In this document: positions 15,654 to 24,599 of the stretch, in pieces
Layout: each line of letters opens with the position of its first letter
Numbering within the stretch: position 1 is the first letter of the stretch
Made by a program: the position numbers and the translations under genes
Notes under the pieces: model-generated
Told to the model about the DNA's origin: nothing
The model's input: only the letters and a program-made list of their open reading frames with translations
Database searches by the model: none
Source: an uncultured Prevotella sp.
Lineage (GTDB): Bacteria > Bacteroidota > Bacteroidia > Bacteroidales > Bacteroidaceae
DNA length: 62,043 bases
Direction: 5' to 3'
NCBI GenBank assembly: GCA_944319815.1
Contig: CALUEX010000012.1
Span: 1 to 62,043, forward strand

Positions 15654-15811
15654 AATCTCTTGCCTTTGTCTTGTCGTTCAAAAATGAAACAAACGACAGG
15701 CACAATATCTTGCGTCCATGACACACTTTTTAATCATTATTCACAAAAGACATGATGAAAAATGGATTTACCGGCACGCAATAAAGAATATGCCAACGTC
15801 TAAAAAAATGA

Positions 15812-15873
15812 CGACCGACACATAAAAGCAGCCAAACAGGCCTCTAAGCCAAGGCTCTTTAATGTGTCGGTCG
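15812..15873 (-). terminator. Long-range inverted repeat, probable terminator of the nnr-DUF4831 operon
   Basis: CGACCGACACAT (15812-15823) pairs perfectly with ATGTGTCGGTCG (15862-15873). The 38-nt interior can pair further (AAAAGCAGCC against GGCTCTTT). It lies just after the stop codon at 15901 on the minus strand and upstream of the NigD-like gene. A terminator is the simplest reading; a structured leader for the NigD-like gene is possible. Confidence 0.5.
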
Positions 15874-15900
15874 ATTATCTGGGACCTGCAATAATGAAAA

Positions 15901-16959
15901 CTATCGCTTGGTATTCTCTATTTCAATGCTTTCAAGGTTGCCGGTAACAGGGTTCAGCACAATGCTGGTAAACAACTTCTTGTCGAACAAGTCTTCATCA
16001 AGGGCGACAGCTTTCCCAAACTGGGCTGCGTAAAGTTCGTATGCCGCCCATCGCTCGTCACCACGGTACAGGGCGACTTCAATCTTACCTGGCAGGTTTA
16101 CATAAAAGCCCCCGTTGTCTTTAGCCTTCTTGGTGCTGACAAGGTCTTCCTGTATTGACGGCATAACGTTTTTGTCGGTCACGCTTATGTAATAAGGATT
16201 GCCGCCAAGGTCGTCAGCGTCAGTCACGCCAAGCCACCTTGAGAAACGGAACAGCAACTGCTTGTTCACGGGCTTGGTCGGCACGAAACGCACGATGGTT
16301 TCCATCGTATCCTTTACCGTGACGCCGCTAAACAGCTGCATAAGGGCAGCCTCCTGGGTTTCAAGATTTGCAAGCATGATGCGCAACTGTTCACCGTCTT
16401 TCGGCATAAAGTCGGCCTGCCCCTTGTTCAGGAGGCTCTTGCTGTCACGTATGTCATAAATTTCAAGGGCACAGAGCTCGGCCATCTTTGCAGAGCTTCC
16501 TGCCGACAAAATATCCTCGTTCATATACTCACGCGGGTCGAGCGGCGCAGGTTTAGGTGCCGGCCGGAACGGCTCAGGCTCGTCAATCACCTTTGGTTCG
16601 GAATTAACGGCAAGAAGCACGCCGCTCTCCGACAAGTCAACTGTCTGTATGTTGTACTTCGTATCAGTAGGAAGCACATAAAACTTTGACGTATCACGTT
16701 CCCCTTCCGACTTTATGTCGAGCCCCAATATGCGGTAAGTAACCGACGGTGTGGTCTTTACATTCTTCATTTTCAAGTATTTCTCGGCATAAATCGCCAA
16801 GTCGCCTGGGGTATAAGACGTTTTCTCTACTTTTATGGCAAAACGCAACTCGGTACGAGGAAGATAATAACCTGTCCCTTCGGCCATGCCTTTGCCATTC
16901 TGCGCCGACGCGCCACAAGCACCAACAATAAGTAAAGAAGCAATGATAAGGTTCCTCAT
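15901..16959 (-). CDS. DUF4831 family protein, exported
   Basis: A 352-residue protein starting at MRNLIIASLLIVGACGASAQ, a signal peptide ending at about residue 20. The region YYLPRTELRFAIKVEKTSYT, then GDLAIYAEKYL, is the hallmark of the Bacteroidetes family DUF4831, whose function is not known. The C-terminal third (GKIEVALYRGDERWAAYELY, AQFGKAVAL) is also conserved in relatives as I recall them. It follows nnr by 19 nt and is probably cotranscribed with it. The longer frame to 17001 overlaps nnr and adds no signal-peptide-like sequence. Confidence 0.75.
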   Translation of the reverse strand: MRNLIIASLLIVGACGASAQNGKGMAEGTGYYLPRTELRFAIKVEKTSYTPGDLAIYAEKYLKMKNVKTTPSVTYRILGLDIKSEGERDTSKFYVLPTDTKYNIQTVDLSESGVLLAVNSEPKVIDEPEPFRPAPKPAPLDPREYMNEDILSAGSSAKMAELCALEIYDIRDSKSLLNKGQADFMPKDGEQLRIMLANLETQEAALMQLFSGVTVKDTMETIVRFVPTKPVNKQLLFRFSRWLGVTDADDLGGNPYYISVTDKNVMPSIQEDLVSTKKAKDNGGFYVNLPGKIEVALYRGDERWAAYELYAAQFGKAVALDEDLFDKKLFTSIVLNPVTGNLESIEIENTKR

Positions 16960-16978
16960 GTCGTATTTGTTTCGATTT

Positions 16979-18511
16979 TTAATCAGCCAAACTTTCGCCA
17001 TACAACCGCTTGAAGGCCTGCGGCAAACAGCGTATTATATCGCTCGCGACCATACACTCGACACCGGTTTCGACGGCGGCAATGTCCCCGGCAAGGCCAT
17101 GCACGTACATTCCAATCATGCAAGCATCAGCCTGTTTGTAACCACGGGCAAGCAATCCCGTTATAATCCCGGTCAACACATCGCCACTACCGGCCGTTGC
17201 CATACCGGCATTACCCGTAGGATTAAAGATGATTTCACCGTCGGGCATACACAAAGCAGAATTATGTCCCTTGAGTATTATGTAGGCACTTAGTCGCCTG
17301 GCCATATCACTCGCTGAACTGATGCGTTCAAAAGTATCGATGAAACGATTGCCGGCCAACCGCTCGAATTCCTTTGGATGCGGGGTCATTATTATTCCCT
17401 TCGGCAACTGTTGCAACCATGCACGATGCCCTGCAAGAATATTAAGGCCGTCAGCATCAATCACGATTGGTGCCTGCGTGCGCCGTACCTGCGTTATAAG
17501 GGCTATCGCCGAACATTCCTGCTGTCCCAATCCCGGGCCGATGCCGAGCACATCGTAGTCTGAAGACTCTACAGCCTCGGAAAAATACGTGTCGTCCCTG
17601 TCAAGACACATTACGGCCTCAGGCACGGCAATCTGCAGGATGTCGTTGTTACGGCGCGGTGTACATACTGTCACCTTGCCGGCTCCTGACCTCAAGCACG
17701 ATTTTGCCGCCAGCACCGCAGCTCCGGCCATGCCATAACTTCCAGCCACAAGCAGGGCATTACCCATATCCCCTTTATGCGCAAAGTCATCACGGTGCAA
17801 CAAGCGCGGATGCAAGTCACGTTCTTCCAAAATCCTGTAGCGTGAAGCTATCCGGTCTTCGCCTTCCTTGCTGAGGTTAATGTCAACGGTAACAACCTTC
17901 CCAAGGAATTTCTGGTTTTCAGGAAACAGGAATGACAGCTTGATTTTCTGTAACGTCAACGTAACGTCGGCCTTTATTATATTAGCCCTTACATTATAGG
18001 TGTTGTCTTCGGCCATTAGCCCCGACGGTATGTCTATACTCACCACGGTGGCAGCCGATTGGTTGATATATTTCACCAACGAGGCAAAGCCTCCTGCCAA
18101 AGGCTTGTTCAGCCCGGAGCCAAACAATCCGTCAATCACAAGCACGCCGCCATCCAACTGCGGAGGGTCGAACTCGCTTGTAACTTCCACCATTTTTTTA
18201 ATTTGCTTGCAGTCAGCCAGTCTCTGCTTGTTTACCGAACAATCGGCCGACAGTTTCCCGCCGATGTTGAACAAATAAACACTCACCTGGTACCTCCTTT
18301 CGGCAAGCATCCTGGCCACGGCCAGTGCGTCTCCGCCATTGTTACCAGGTCCGGCAAAAACGACAACCGGCACATCATTGCCCCATTTCCCGGCAATTTC
18401 ACACGTCAAGGCCTTCGCCGCACGCTCCATCAAGTCAATCGACTTTACCGGTTCATGCTCGATTGTATATTTGTCAAGCTCATGTATTTGAGCACTTGTA
18501 AATATCTTCAT
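16979..18511 (-). CDS. nnr: Bifunctional NAD(P)H-hydrate epimerase / ADP-dependent NAD(P)H-hydrate dehydratase
   Basis: A 510-residue repair enzyme. The N-terminal YjeF_N domain (about 1-215) epimerises damaged NAD(P)H hydrates; it shows VVVFAGPGNNGGDALAVARM and the Asp-rich DGLFGSGLNKPL. The C-terminal ribokinase-like domain (about 230-505) dehydrates the S form using ADP; it shows GDMGNALLVAGSYGMAGAA, GIGPGLGQ, MTPHPKEFERL and GSGDVLTGIITGLLARG. Both active-site signatures look intact. It is divergent from hpt, with an 88-nt region between the two starts. Confidence 0.93.
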   Translation of the reverse strand: MKIFTSAQIHELDKYTIEHEPVKSIDLMERAAKALTCEIAGKWGNDVPVVVFAGPGNNGGDALAVARMLAERRYQVSVYLFNIGGKLSADCSVNKQRLADCKQIKKMVEVTSEFDPPQLDGGVLVIDGLFGSGLNKPLAGGFASLVKYINQSAATVVSIDIPSGLMAEDNTYNVRANIIKADVTLTLQKIKLSFLFPENQKFLGKVVTVDINLSKEGEDRIASRYRILEERDLHPRLLHRDDFAHKGDMGNALLVAGSYGMAGAAVLAAKSCLRSGAGKVTVCTPRRNNDILQIAVPEAVMCLDRDDTYFSEAVESSDYDVLGIGPGLGQQECSAIALITQVRRTQAPIVIDADGLNILAGHRAWLQQLPKGIIMTPHPKEFERLAGNRFIDTFERISSASDMARRLSAYIILKGHNSALCMPDGEIIFNPTGNAGMATAGSGDVLTGIITGLLARGYKQADACMIGMYVHGLAGDIAAVETGVECMVASDIIRCLPQAFKRLYGESLAD

Positions 18512-18568
18512 CCCTGCAAAAATACAAAATTAATGCCATTCACTTACCAATATTCAGCATATTTTTAG

Positions 18569-18576
18569 TAATTTTG
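18569..18576 (+). promoter_or_regulatory. Probable -7 element for hpt
   Basis: TAATTTTG fits TAnnTTTG and lies 23 nt before the hpt ATG at 18600. It overlaps the only alternative upstream start (GTG at 18576), which rules that start out. No good -33 TTTG is seen at the expected distance. Confidence 0.45.
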
Positions 18577-18599
18577 TGCCAAAATTTCAAGAAAGTATC

Positions 18600-19136
18600 A
18601 TGTCTACAATAAAAATTCACGACAAGACATTCAAGATTTCATATCCCGAAAAAGACATTCTGGAAAAGGTTAAAGCCATTGCCGAGCGCCTTAACCATGA
18701 CATGGAAGGCAAGAACCCTTTATTCCTCGCCGTGCTTAACGGTTCGTTCGTATTCGCAGCCGACCTCATGAGGATGATTACCATCCCGTGCGAAATATCA
18801 TTCGTCAAGCTGGCCTCATACCAAGGCACCATGTCAAGCGGGAAAATCAAGGAAGTCATCGGCATTAACGAAGACATTTCAGGGCGCACGGTCGTCATTG
18901 TGGAAGACATCGTAGAGTCCGGACTTACAATGAAGCGAATGCTCGAATCGCTCGGCACACGCAATCCCGCCGCCATACACATCTGCACATTGCTGCTCAA
19001 GCCCGACAGGCTGAAAGTAGACCTCAACGTCGAATACGCGGCAATGGAAATACCCAACGACTTCATCGTAGGCTACGGCCTTGACTACAACCAGCAAGGG
19101 CGCAACCTGCGCGACATATACACATTAGTAGAGTAA
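18600..19136 (+). CDS. hpt: Hypoxanthine phosphoribosyltransferase
   Basis: A 178-residue purine salvage enzyme that joins hypoxanthine (and often guanine) to PRPP to give IMP or GMP. The PRPP-binding loop VVIVEDIVESGLTMKRML is clear, with the two acidic residues of the motif. Other conserved parts are FLAVLNGSFVFAADLMR and the substrate-contact segment IPNDFIVGYGLDYN. Length is standard. It leads a rightward cluster with adk (33 nt gap), obgE and pgeF. Confidence 0.93.
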   Translation: MSTIKIHDKTFKISYPEKDILEKVKAIAERLNHDMEGKNPLFLAVLNGSFVFAADLMRMITIPCEISFVKLASYQGTMSSGKIKEVIGINEDISGRTVVIVEDIVESGLTMKRMLESLGTRNPAAIHICTLLLKPDRLKVDLNVEYAAMEIPNDFIVGYGLDYNQQGRNLRDIYTLVE

Positions 19137-19169
19137 GCAACCAAAACGACATATACAACAAGACAAAAG

Positions 19170-19742
19170 ATGAAGAATATTGTTATTTTCGGCGCGCCCG
19201 GCTCAGGAAAAGGCACGCAAAGCGACTTGATGATTAAGAAATACGGCTTCGGCCACATATCGACAGGAGACGTGCTCCGCAACGAAATCAAGAACGGTAC
19301 GGAACTCGGAAAAACAGCAAAACAATACATCGACAACGGGCAGTTAATCCCCGACGACCTAATGGTCAGCATCCTTGCAAGCGTCTACGACGGCTTCGGC
19401 AAGGAGCACGAGGGCGTGATATTCGACGGATTTCCACGCACCATACCACAAGCCGAGGCATTGAAGAAGATGCTCGACGAGCGTGGACACAACATTGCAG
19501 CCATGATAGAGCTCGACGTGCCCGAAGACGAGCTCATGAAACGCCTCATCAAGCGTGGGCAGGAAAGCGGACGCACCGACGACAACGAGGAAACAATCAA
19601 GAAGCGCCTCGACGTCTACCACAACCAGACGGCTCCGCTGATTGAATGGTACAAGGGCGAGAACCTGCACCACCACATCAACGGTCTCGGTGAACTCGAC
19701 CGCATCTTTGCCGACATCTGCAACGTTATCGACAACATCTAA
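19170..19742 (+). CDS. adk: Adenylate kinase
   Basis: A 190-residue enzyme that interconverts ATP and AMP with two ADP. The P-loop IVIFGAPGSGKGTQS is at the N terminus, followed by GFGHISTGDVLRNEI (AMP binding) and GFPRTIPQAEAL. The LID is short (RTDDNEETIKKRL), so this is the short form without the zinc-binding insertion, as in many Bacteroidetes. It lies between hpt and obgE. Confidence 0.95.
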   Translation: MKNIVIFGAPGSGKGTQSDLMIKKYGFGHISTGDVLRNEIKNGTELGKTAKQYIDNGQLIPDDLMVSILASVYDGFGKEHEGVIFDGFPRTIPQAEALKKMLDERGHNIAAMIELDVPEDELMKRLIKRGQESGRTDDNEETIKKRLDVYHNQTAPLIEWYKGENLHHHINGLGELDRIFADICNVIDNI

Positions 19743-19751
19743 TTAATTAAA

Positions 19752-19832
19752 AATTAAGGGTTAAGAATTAAGAAAAACACCTTTGGTGATATATTAGCCA
19801 AAGCATATTTTCTTAATTCTTAGCCCTTAATT
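19752..19832. repeat. AT-rich inverted repeat between adk and obgE
   Basis: Arms at 19752-19786 and 19798-19832 pair over 35 bp with about five mismatches; both hold the core TTAAGAATTAAGAAAA. A third, direct copy of the arm lies at 19850-19877. It belongs to the hairpin family seen also at 25740, 36351 and 57370. Position suggests partial termination after adk. Confidence 0.7.
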
Positions 19833-19885
19833 CTTAATTCATCATGGCATATATTCTTAACTCTTAATCCTTAATTCCACAGACC

Positions 19886-21043
19886 ATGCCTGAATCAAAT
19901 TTCGTAGACTACGTAAAGATTTACTGCCGCTCAGGCAAAGGCGGCCGTGGCTCCATGCACCTGCGCCACGCAAAATACCAACCTAACGGAGGGCCTGACG
20001 GAGGCGACGGGGGCAAGGGTGGCAGCGTATACCTACGCGGCAACCACAACTACTGGACACTGCTACACCTGAAATACCAACGCCACATCTTCGCCGAGCA
20101 CGGAGGCAACGGCGGCAAGGACAAATGCCACGGCACTGACGGCAAGGACGTCTACATCGACGTGCCGTGCGGAACGGTTGTCTATGACGCCGAAACAGGC
20201 AAATATCTCTGCGACGTGACTTACGACGGGCAGGAAGTGCTGCTGCTAAAGGGCGGGCGCGGCGGCTTAGGCAACTTCCAGTTCCGCACGGCCACCAACC
20301 AGGCGCCTCGCTTTGCCCAGCCGGGCGAACCCATGGAGGAAAAGACCATCATACTTGAGCTGAAACTCTTGGCCGACGTTGGCTTGGTGGGCTTCCCCAA
20401 TGCAGGCAAGAGCACGCTGCTCTCCGCACTGTCGAGCGCAAGGCCGAAGATTGCAAACTATCCCTTCACGACGCTCGAACCGTCGCTCGGCATCGTGAGC
20501 TATCACGACAAACAGTCGTTCGTCATGGCCGACATCCCCGGCATCATCGAGGGGGCAAGCGAGGGCAAGGGCCTCGGGCTGCGCTTCCTGCGCCACATAG
20601 AGCGCAACTCGCTGTTGCTGTTCATGGTGCCCGGCGACACAGACGACATCAAGCGCGAATACGAAGTGCTGCTCAACGAGCTTAACAACTTCAACCCAGA
20701 AATGGCCGACAAGCACCGCGTGCTGGCCGTTACGAAATGCGACCTGCTCGACGACGAGTTAATCGAGATGCTCCGCGACACTACGCCCGGCGACATTCCC
20801 GTTGTGTTCATCTCGGCCGTGACGGGCCAAGGCCTTGCCGAACTGAAGGACGTGCTCTGGCGTGAGCTTAACAGCGAGAGCAACAAGCTGAAGGACATAA
20901 CGGCGGAGGACACGCTCGTACACCGCGACAAGGACATGGGCACGCTGCCCGAGGAGCTGCGCGTCGAGGGCGAGGACGAAATAGAGTTCATTGACGAAGA
21001 CGACATCGAAGACATTGAATACATCGACGACGATGAAGCCTGA
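19886..21043 (+). CDS. obgE: GTPase ObgE/CgtA
   Basis: A 385-residue GTPase needed for late assembly of the 50S ribosomal subunit and the stress response. Residues 1-158 are the Gly-rich Obg fold ([20 protein letters not shown], then [14 protein letters not shown]). The G domain follows: G1 [11 protein letters not shown], switch [16 protein letters not shown]3 [21 protein letters not shown]4 TKCD. The C terminus is a short acidic tail ([19 protein letters not shown]) in place of the longer C-terminal domain of some bacteria. The last 11 nt overlap the start of pgeF. Confidence 0.96.
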   Translation: MPESNFVDYVKIYCRSGKGGRGSMHLRHAKYQPNGGPDGGDGGKGGSVYLRGNHNYWTLLHLKYQRHIFAEHGGNGGKDKCHGTDGKDVYIDVPCGTVVYDAETGKYLCDVTYDGQEVLLLKGGRGGLGNFQFRTATNQAPRFAQPGEPMEEKTIILELKLLADVGLVGFPNAGKSTLLSALSSARPKIANYPFTTLEPSLGIVSYHDKQSFVMADIPGIIEGASEGKGLGLRFLRHIERNSLLLFMVPGDTDDIKREYEVLLNELNNFNPEMADKHRVLAVTKCDLLDDELIEMLRDTTPGDIPVVFISAVTGQGLAELKDVLWRELNSESNKLKDITAEDTLVHRDKDMGTLPEELRVEGEDEIEFIDEDDIEDIEYIDDDEA

Positions 21044-21818
21044 CACCGCGACTATCAGATATTACGACGTTTCACCGTCCGTAACGGCCTTCAGCACGAC
21101 GCGCCACGGTGGCTTCAGCCACGGCGCGCACGGCGGGTTCAACATCAACCGTTATTGCGGCGACGACGAGGCGTGCATCGACAAGAACCTCGACCTGCTG
21201 GCCTGTGAGCTTGGCGTGGACAAGGCTAACGTCATCATGCCCCACCAGACGCACGGCACGGAGACAAGGCTCATCTCGCGCGACTTTCTTTCCCTTGGCC
21301 AGGCAACACAACAGATGATACTCGAAGGCGTTGACGCGCTCATGACCGACGTGCCCGGCGTCTGCATCGGAGTGTCAACGGCCGACTGCATCCCAATTAT
21401 CATTTATGACCCTGAACACCGCGCCACGGCAGCCATCCACGCCGGATGGCGCGGCACCGTGGCGCGCATTGCCGTAAAGGCCGTAACGGAGATGCGCCTT
21501 GCCTACGGCTCGCGCCCCGAAGCGTTGCTCGCCGTGATAGGTCCGGGCATATCGCTCGATGCCTTCGAGGTGGGCGACGAGGTGTATGACGAGTTCGCCT
21601 CCGCCGGTTTCGACATGGCGGCAATCAGCCGCAGGGAAGCCAAGTGGCACATCGACCTGAAAGAATGCAACAGGCTGCAACTTGTCTCGCTCGGCATCAT
21701 GCCACGAAACATCCAAGTTTCAGGCATTTGTACTTACAACAACTACACTGATTATTTCTCCGCACGCCGCCTCGGCGCACAGTCAGGAAGGATTTTCACG
21801 GGAACAATCATTAAGTGA
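21033..21818 (+). CDS. pgeF: Peptidoglycan editing factor PgeF (YfiH, laccase-domain family)
   Basis: A 261-residue Cu-oxidase_4 family protein. It is thought to remove wrongly built peptidoglycan precursors that carry L-Ser instead of L-Ala; some relatives act on purine nucleosides. Metal or active-site motifs are visible: the MPHQTHGTE His, [15 protein letters not shown] with the Cys, and [32 protein letters not shown] is also typical. The start [13 protein letters not shown] overlaps the end of obgE by 11 nt, indicating coupled translation; a start 42 nt further upstream is unlikely because it would read the obgE acidic tail in another frame. Confidence 0.88.
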   Translation: MKPDTATIRYYDVSPSVTAFSTTRHGGFSHGAHGGFNINRYCGDDEACIDKNLDLLACELGVDKANVIMPHQTHGTETRLISRDFLSLGQATQQMILEGVDALMTDVPGVCIGVSTADCIPIIIYDPEHRATAAIHAGWRGTVARIAVKAVTEMRLAYGSRPEALLAVIGPGISLDAFEVGDEVYDEFASAGFDMAAISRREAKWHIDLKECNRLQLVSLGIMPRNIQVSGICTYNNYTDYFSARRLGAQSGRIFTGTIIK

Positions 21819-21825
21819 AGAGTGA

Positions 21826-21909
21826 AAAATGAAAAATGAAGAATGAAAAATTCATTTGCAAATAAACAGCTAATAGCAAATGAATTTTTCATTCTTCATT
21901 TTTCATTTT
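21826..21909. terminator. Bidirectional terminator hairpin between pgeF and the EamA gene
   Basis: Perfect 34-bp arms (21826-21859 and 21876-21909) around a 16-nt loop. The arms consist of GAAAAATGAA-type units ending in TTCATTTGC. The hairpin sits between the stop codons of two convergent genes, with A/T tracts on both sides, so it can end transcription from both directions. Its heptamer units match the simple repeat at 12850-12988. Confidence 0.8.
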
Positions 21910-21913
21910 AACT

Positions 21914-22834
21914 TTAACTGTGTCTCGGCCTTATCCGTTTCAGCAGAACAGCAGCGTTATCCTTTATGCTGCGGTTAAGGATTACGAGCACCACGGCAAC
22001 CAAGATGAGCGCTATGCCGACGGCCTCGCCGAAGGTGAACGCCTCGCCGAACACCAGCGCACCTATGCACACCGCCGTCACGGGTTCGAGCGCGCCGAGG
22101 ATTGAAGTCAGCGTGCCGCCGATATTGCGCACGGCCAGCAGCAGCGTGATGTTGGATATTACCGTAGGCGCAACGGCCAGCATCACAACGTTGACCGCCG
22201 CCCAAGCGTCAGGCAACGGCTGCACGCCGTCGCCCGCTGCGTTCTTGACGGCAAACATCACCGTGGTGAACAGGAAAACGTAAAAAGCCAGTTTGCGGCT
22301 GTGCACGTCCCTGACGCGCGACTTGTTCACCATTATTATATAGCTGGCATAGGCCACGGCCGAGAGCAGGATGACGGCAACGCCCATCAGCGGCAGCCGC
22401 AGCTCAGCCCCGTTGAGCGACAGCCGGGCAACGCCGCAGATAGCCAGCACAACGGCCATCCACGTAACCCACGACGCACGCTCCCTGAAAAGCACGAGCA
22501 TGAGCAGAGTGACGAACACGGGATAAGTGAAGTGGAGCGTCGTGGCAACGCCCGCGCCCATCACCTCGTAGCCGTAGAGCAGAAACTGCGCCGACCCCAT
22601 GTAAAGGGCGGCCAACACCACTACTATCGGCACGTCGCGCCACGGCAACCCGAAGCCCTCTTTCTTTGCCACCATCATCAGCCCCAGGGCCACCGTGGCC
22701 GTGGCAAAGCGGTAAAACAAGATGGAGTCGGTCTCCATGCCCGCTCGCATCAGCGGCAGCGTGAACAAGGGTATCAGGCCGAACGTCACCGACGTGGCCA
22801 CGCCATACAAAAATCCTTTAACCTTTGCACTCAT
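21914..22834 (-). CDS. EamA/DMT-family transporter
   Basis: A 306-residue inner-membrane protein with about ten hydrophobic segments, arranged as two EamA repeats of five (the first starting LYGVATSVTFGLIPLFTLPL, the second near PLMGVAVILLSAVAYASYII). The second repeat ends with GALEPVTAVCIGALVFGEAF, a family hallmark. DMT exporters move amino acids or other small metabolites; the substrate cannot be read from the sequence. It is transcribed alone, from a promoter with a -7 element at 22862-22869. Confidence 0.85.
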   Translation of the reverse strand: MSAKVKGFLYGVATSVTFGLIPLFTLPLMRAGMETDSILFYRFATATVALGLMMVAKKEGFGLPWRDVPIVVVLAALYMGSAQFLLYGYEVMGAGVATTLHFTYPVFVTLLMLVLFRERASWVTWMAVVLAICGVARLSLNGAELRLPLMGVAVILLSAVAYASYIIMVNKSRVRDVHSRKLAFYVFLFTTVMFAVKNAAGDGVQPLPDAWAAVNVVMLAVAPTVISNITLLLAVRNIGGTLTSILGALEPVTAVCIGALVFGEAFTFGEAVGIALILVAVVLVILNRSIKDNAAVLLKRIRPRHS

Positions 22835-22861
22835 AGTCTTATCAAGTCAAAATTCGGGCTG

Positions 22862-22869
22862 CAAAGGTA
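22862..22869 (-). promoter_or_regulatory. -7 element for the EamA gene
   Basis: TACCTTTG on the minus strand, 28 nt before the ATG of the EamA transporter. The -33 element is not clear. Confidence 0.5.
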
Positions 22870-22890
22870 ATAAATTTTAACCGACAAGTA

Positions 22891-23721
22891 TCAGTTTGGT
22901 TCGTCTTTCTTTTTATACCATCGTTTTACAGAAACATCAATACCTTTTGGAATTTCTATTCGATATTCAGGCAACTGACAATATATCAGTTCATTTACGT
23001 CATCCTTATAATAGTAATTTCCATAAAGACTATCACAAAATGTACATCCAAACGATGGATAATATTCATTTCGAGTCTTACTGAAATGCTGCTTTATTTT
23101 TCCCATTCTAACTCCAATTTCCGGGTGAACTTTCACAAATTGTTCTACTGCATTTATTACCATTGGCTTAAATTCAAACATATCATTAAAATCGTCATCA
23201 CACTGAATAGGAACCCCATCTGAGGATAACAAACGTTTAATAAAATACACATGAAAATCTTTATGGCACTTCCAACACTCAGTCTTAAAAAAGCAGACTT
23301 CAATATATCTGACACACATATTCTGCACAAATTTAATATTTCCTTTTATCAAAGATAAAATAAAAGCGTCAAGTCTTACCATATTTAAACTTTCATCCTC
23401 AAAATCAGAATTAAGATACACATATATACCATCGGATTGTTCCGACAATTCAAAACAAGGCATATCATTAGGAATGGAAATGTCGTATTTCTTAGACATT
23501 AATAACCAACAACCACATACACGCTCCTTTCTCATAGTTTTATAGGTTTCCGCTACGTTACGAGGGCTTTTACATATATTTAACGCAACCTTATAAGTAC
23601 CACAATTTACAATGACATCCGCACTCCATCTGTCATTTTTACACTCTGTATCAACATCAAAATTTTGAGTTTTAAATACTGAAAGTAAAATTTTTAAAAT
23701 CTTTTCTTTAGTCATAATCAT
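22891..23721 (-). CDS. Cys-rich protein of unknown function, possible CoiA-like nuclease fold
   Basis: A 276-residue protein I do not firmly recognise. The N-terminal part (NDRWSADVIVNCGTYKVALN, then ICKSPRNVAETYKTMRKERV, then CGCWLLM; about 29-75) has the strand and helix order of competence CoiA-like, PD-(D/E)xK-type domains. Asp35 is present, but the usual Glu-x-Gln appears as Asn-x-Cys (48-50), so it may be inactive. The C-terminal half has two CxxC pairs (149-152 and 226-229) that could bind zinc. It lies 5 nt after an Xre-like gene, under that gene's promoter. Both are clearly richer in A+T than their neighbours and sit alone between two core genes, which suggests horizontal transfer. 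A two-gene toxin/regulator or defence module is possible but not shown. Confidence 0.55.
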   Translation of the reverse strand: MIMTKEKILKILLSVFKTQNFDVDTECKNDRWSADVIVNCGTYKVALNICKSPRNVAETYKTMRKERVCGCWLLMSKKYDISIPNDMPCFELSEQSDGIYVYLNSDFEDESLNMVRLDAFILSLIKGNIKFVQNMCVRYIEVCFFKTECWKCHKDFHVYFIKRLLSSDGVPIQCDDDFNDMFEFKPMVINAVEQFVKVHPEIGVRMGKIKQHFSKTRNEYYPSFGCTFCDSLYGNYYYKDDVNELIYCQLPEYRIEIPKGIDVSVKRWYKKKDEPN

Positions 23722-23726
23722 ATCAA

Positions 23727-24248
23727 TTAAAGATCAACAAAATCTATCTTTTTCCCTAAAACAGCTGCAATTTTAGACAGAATATCTATGCCGACAGAAT
23801 ACTTCCCATTCTCTATTCTACTTAAATTTGCTGCATCTATTCCAGCCAACTTAGCCAAATCACGAGCTTCGATATTCCGTTCTTCCCTAATTTGCCGAAT
23901 ACGACAACCTATTCTTATACGTTCTCCATGTCTGTCACCTGAACTAATACCAAGAAAAAACACACCCCACGTATGTGATTCACGCCAAATATTATTTATC
24001 ATGAGTTCTTTATCTTCTGAAAAATTTTTATCAAATAAAGTTTCAATAAGATGCAACTCATATTTACGAGTATCTTCACTTAAATATGCTCCCACTTGAC
24101 AAAATACCAGAAAAACTTCACCGTCTGGTGCCGTTACCTCTACCATTTTAGCATCTACTACCCTTGCCTTGGATTTTGATCCTATGCCAACGATTTTTTT
24201 CAAATCCTTATCCATCATAAAAAAGTATGTATTTCCAAGTGTCGCCAC
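23727..24248 (-). CDS. Xre-type DNA-binding protein with an N-terminal sensor-like domain
   Basis: A 173-residue protein. The C terminus is a classical Xre helix-turn-helix (about 115-170: RIRQIREERNIEARDLAKLA, then GIDAANLSRIENGKYSVGID, then KIAAVLGKKIDFVDL). The first 110 residues form an unrecognised alpha/beta domain (FFMMDKDLKKIVGIGSKSKA, FLVFCQVGAYLSEDTRKYEL) that may sense a ligand or bind the partner protein. It is the first gene of a two-gene operon with the Cys-rich protein at 22891-23721. The start fits the strong promoter at 24272-24302, which gives a leader of about 17 nt. Confidence 0.75.
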   Translation of the reverse strand: MATLGNTYFFMMDKDLKKIVGIGSKSKARVVDAKMVEVTAPDGEVFLVFCQVGAYLSEDTRKYELHLIETLFDKNFSEDKELMINNIWRESHTWGVFFLGISSGDRHGERIRIGCRIRQIREERNIEARDLAKLAGIDAANLSRIENGKYSVGIDILSKIAAVLGKKIDFVDL

Positions 24249-24271
24249 TTACATTTAAAATTAATATATTG

Positions 24272-24302
24272 CAAAGGTATAGAAATTTCTTTGATTGGCA
24301 AA
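24272..24302 (-). promoter_or_regulatory. Strong promoter of the Xre/Cys-rich gene pair
   Basis: TTTG (24299-24302 on the minus strand), a 19-nt spacer and TACCTTTG (24272-24279) match the Bacteroidetes consensus perfectly. It lies 24 nt before the start codon at 24248. Confidence 0.78.
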
Positions 24303-24527
24303 TACAACAATTATGTTTTTGTAAATATATCAATTAATTAACTATAATACTATACCTTTTAACAAAATCACAATATAAAATAATTATTTGAGAAAGAGAT
24401 GCCGATTTACTCACAATAGGAACTATCATCAATGAAATGACGCAATGTAAAGAATGCACAAACAACTGATAATCAAGCGATTTGCAAAAGGGAACAAAAC
24501 ACACGGCGAAAGGTATCCTCTTAGCGC

Positions 24528-24568
24528 GCTAAAGCTATCCTTTTGGAATGCAAAAGGATAGCTTTAGC
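24528..24568. repeat. Perfect 18-bp hairpin in the divergent region before the DUF2442 gene
   Basis: GCTAAAGCTATCCTTTTG (24528-24545), a 5-nt loop GAATG, and the exact complement (24551-24568). It lies between divergent promoters, where a terminator is not expected. It might be an operator, a small RNA terminator or a degenerate mobile element. The rest of 24303-24599 is AT-rich with no gene. Confidence 0.85.
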
Positions 24569-24599
24569 AAGAACACAGTTCATGAATTACATCAAATAA

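Noticed and set aside
22891-23721. Calling the Cys-rich protein a functional CoiA nuclease
   Set aside because: Key catalytic positions appear changed and the similarity was judged by eye only, so only a possible fold is reported.
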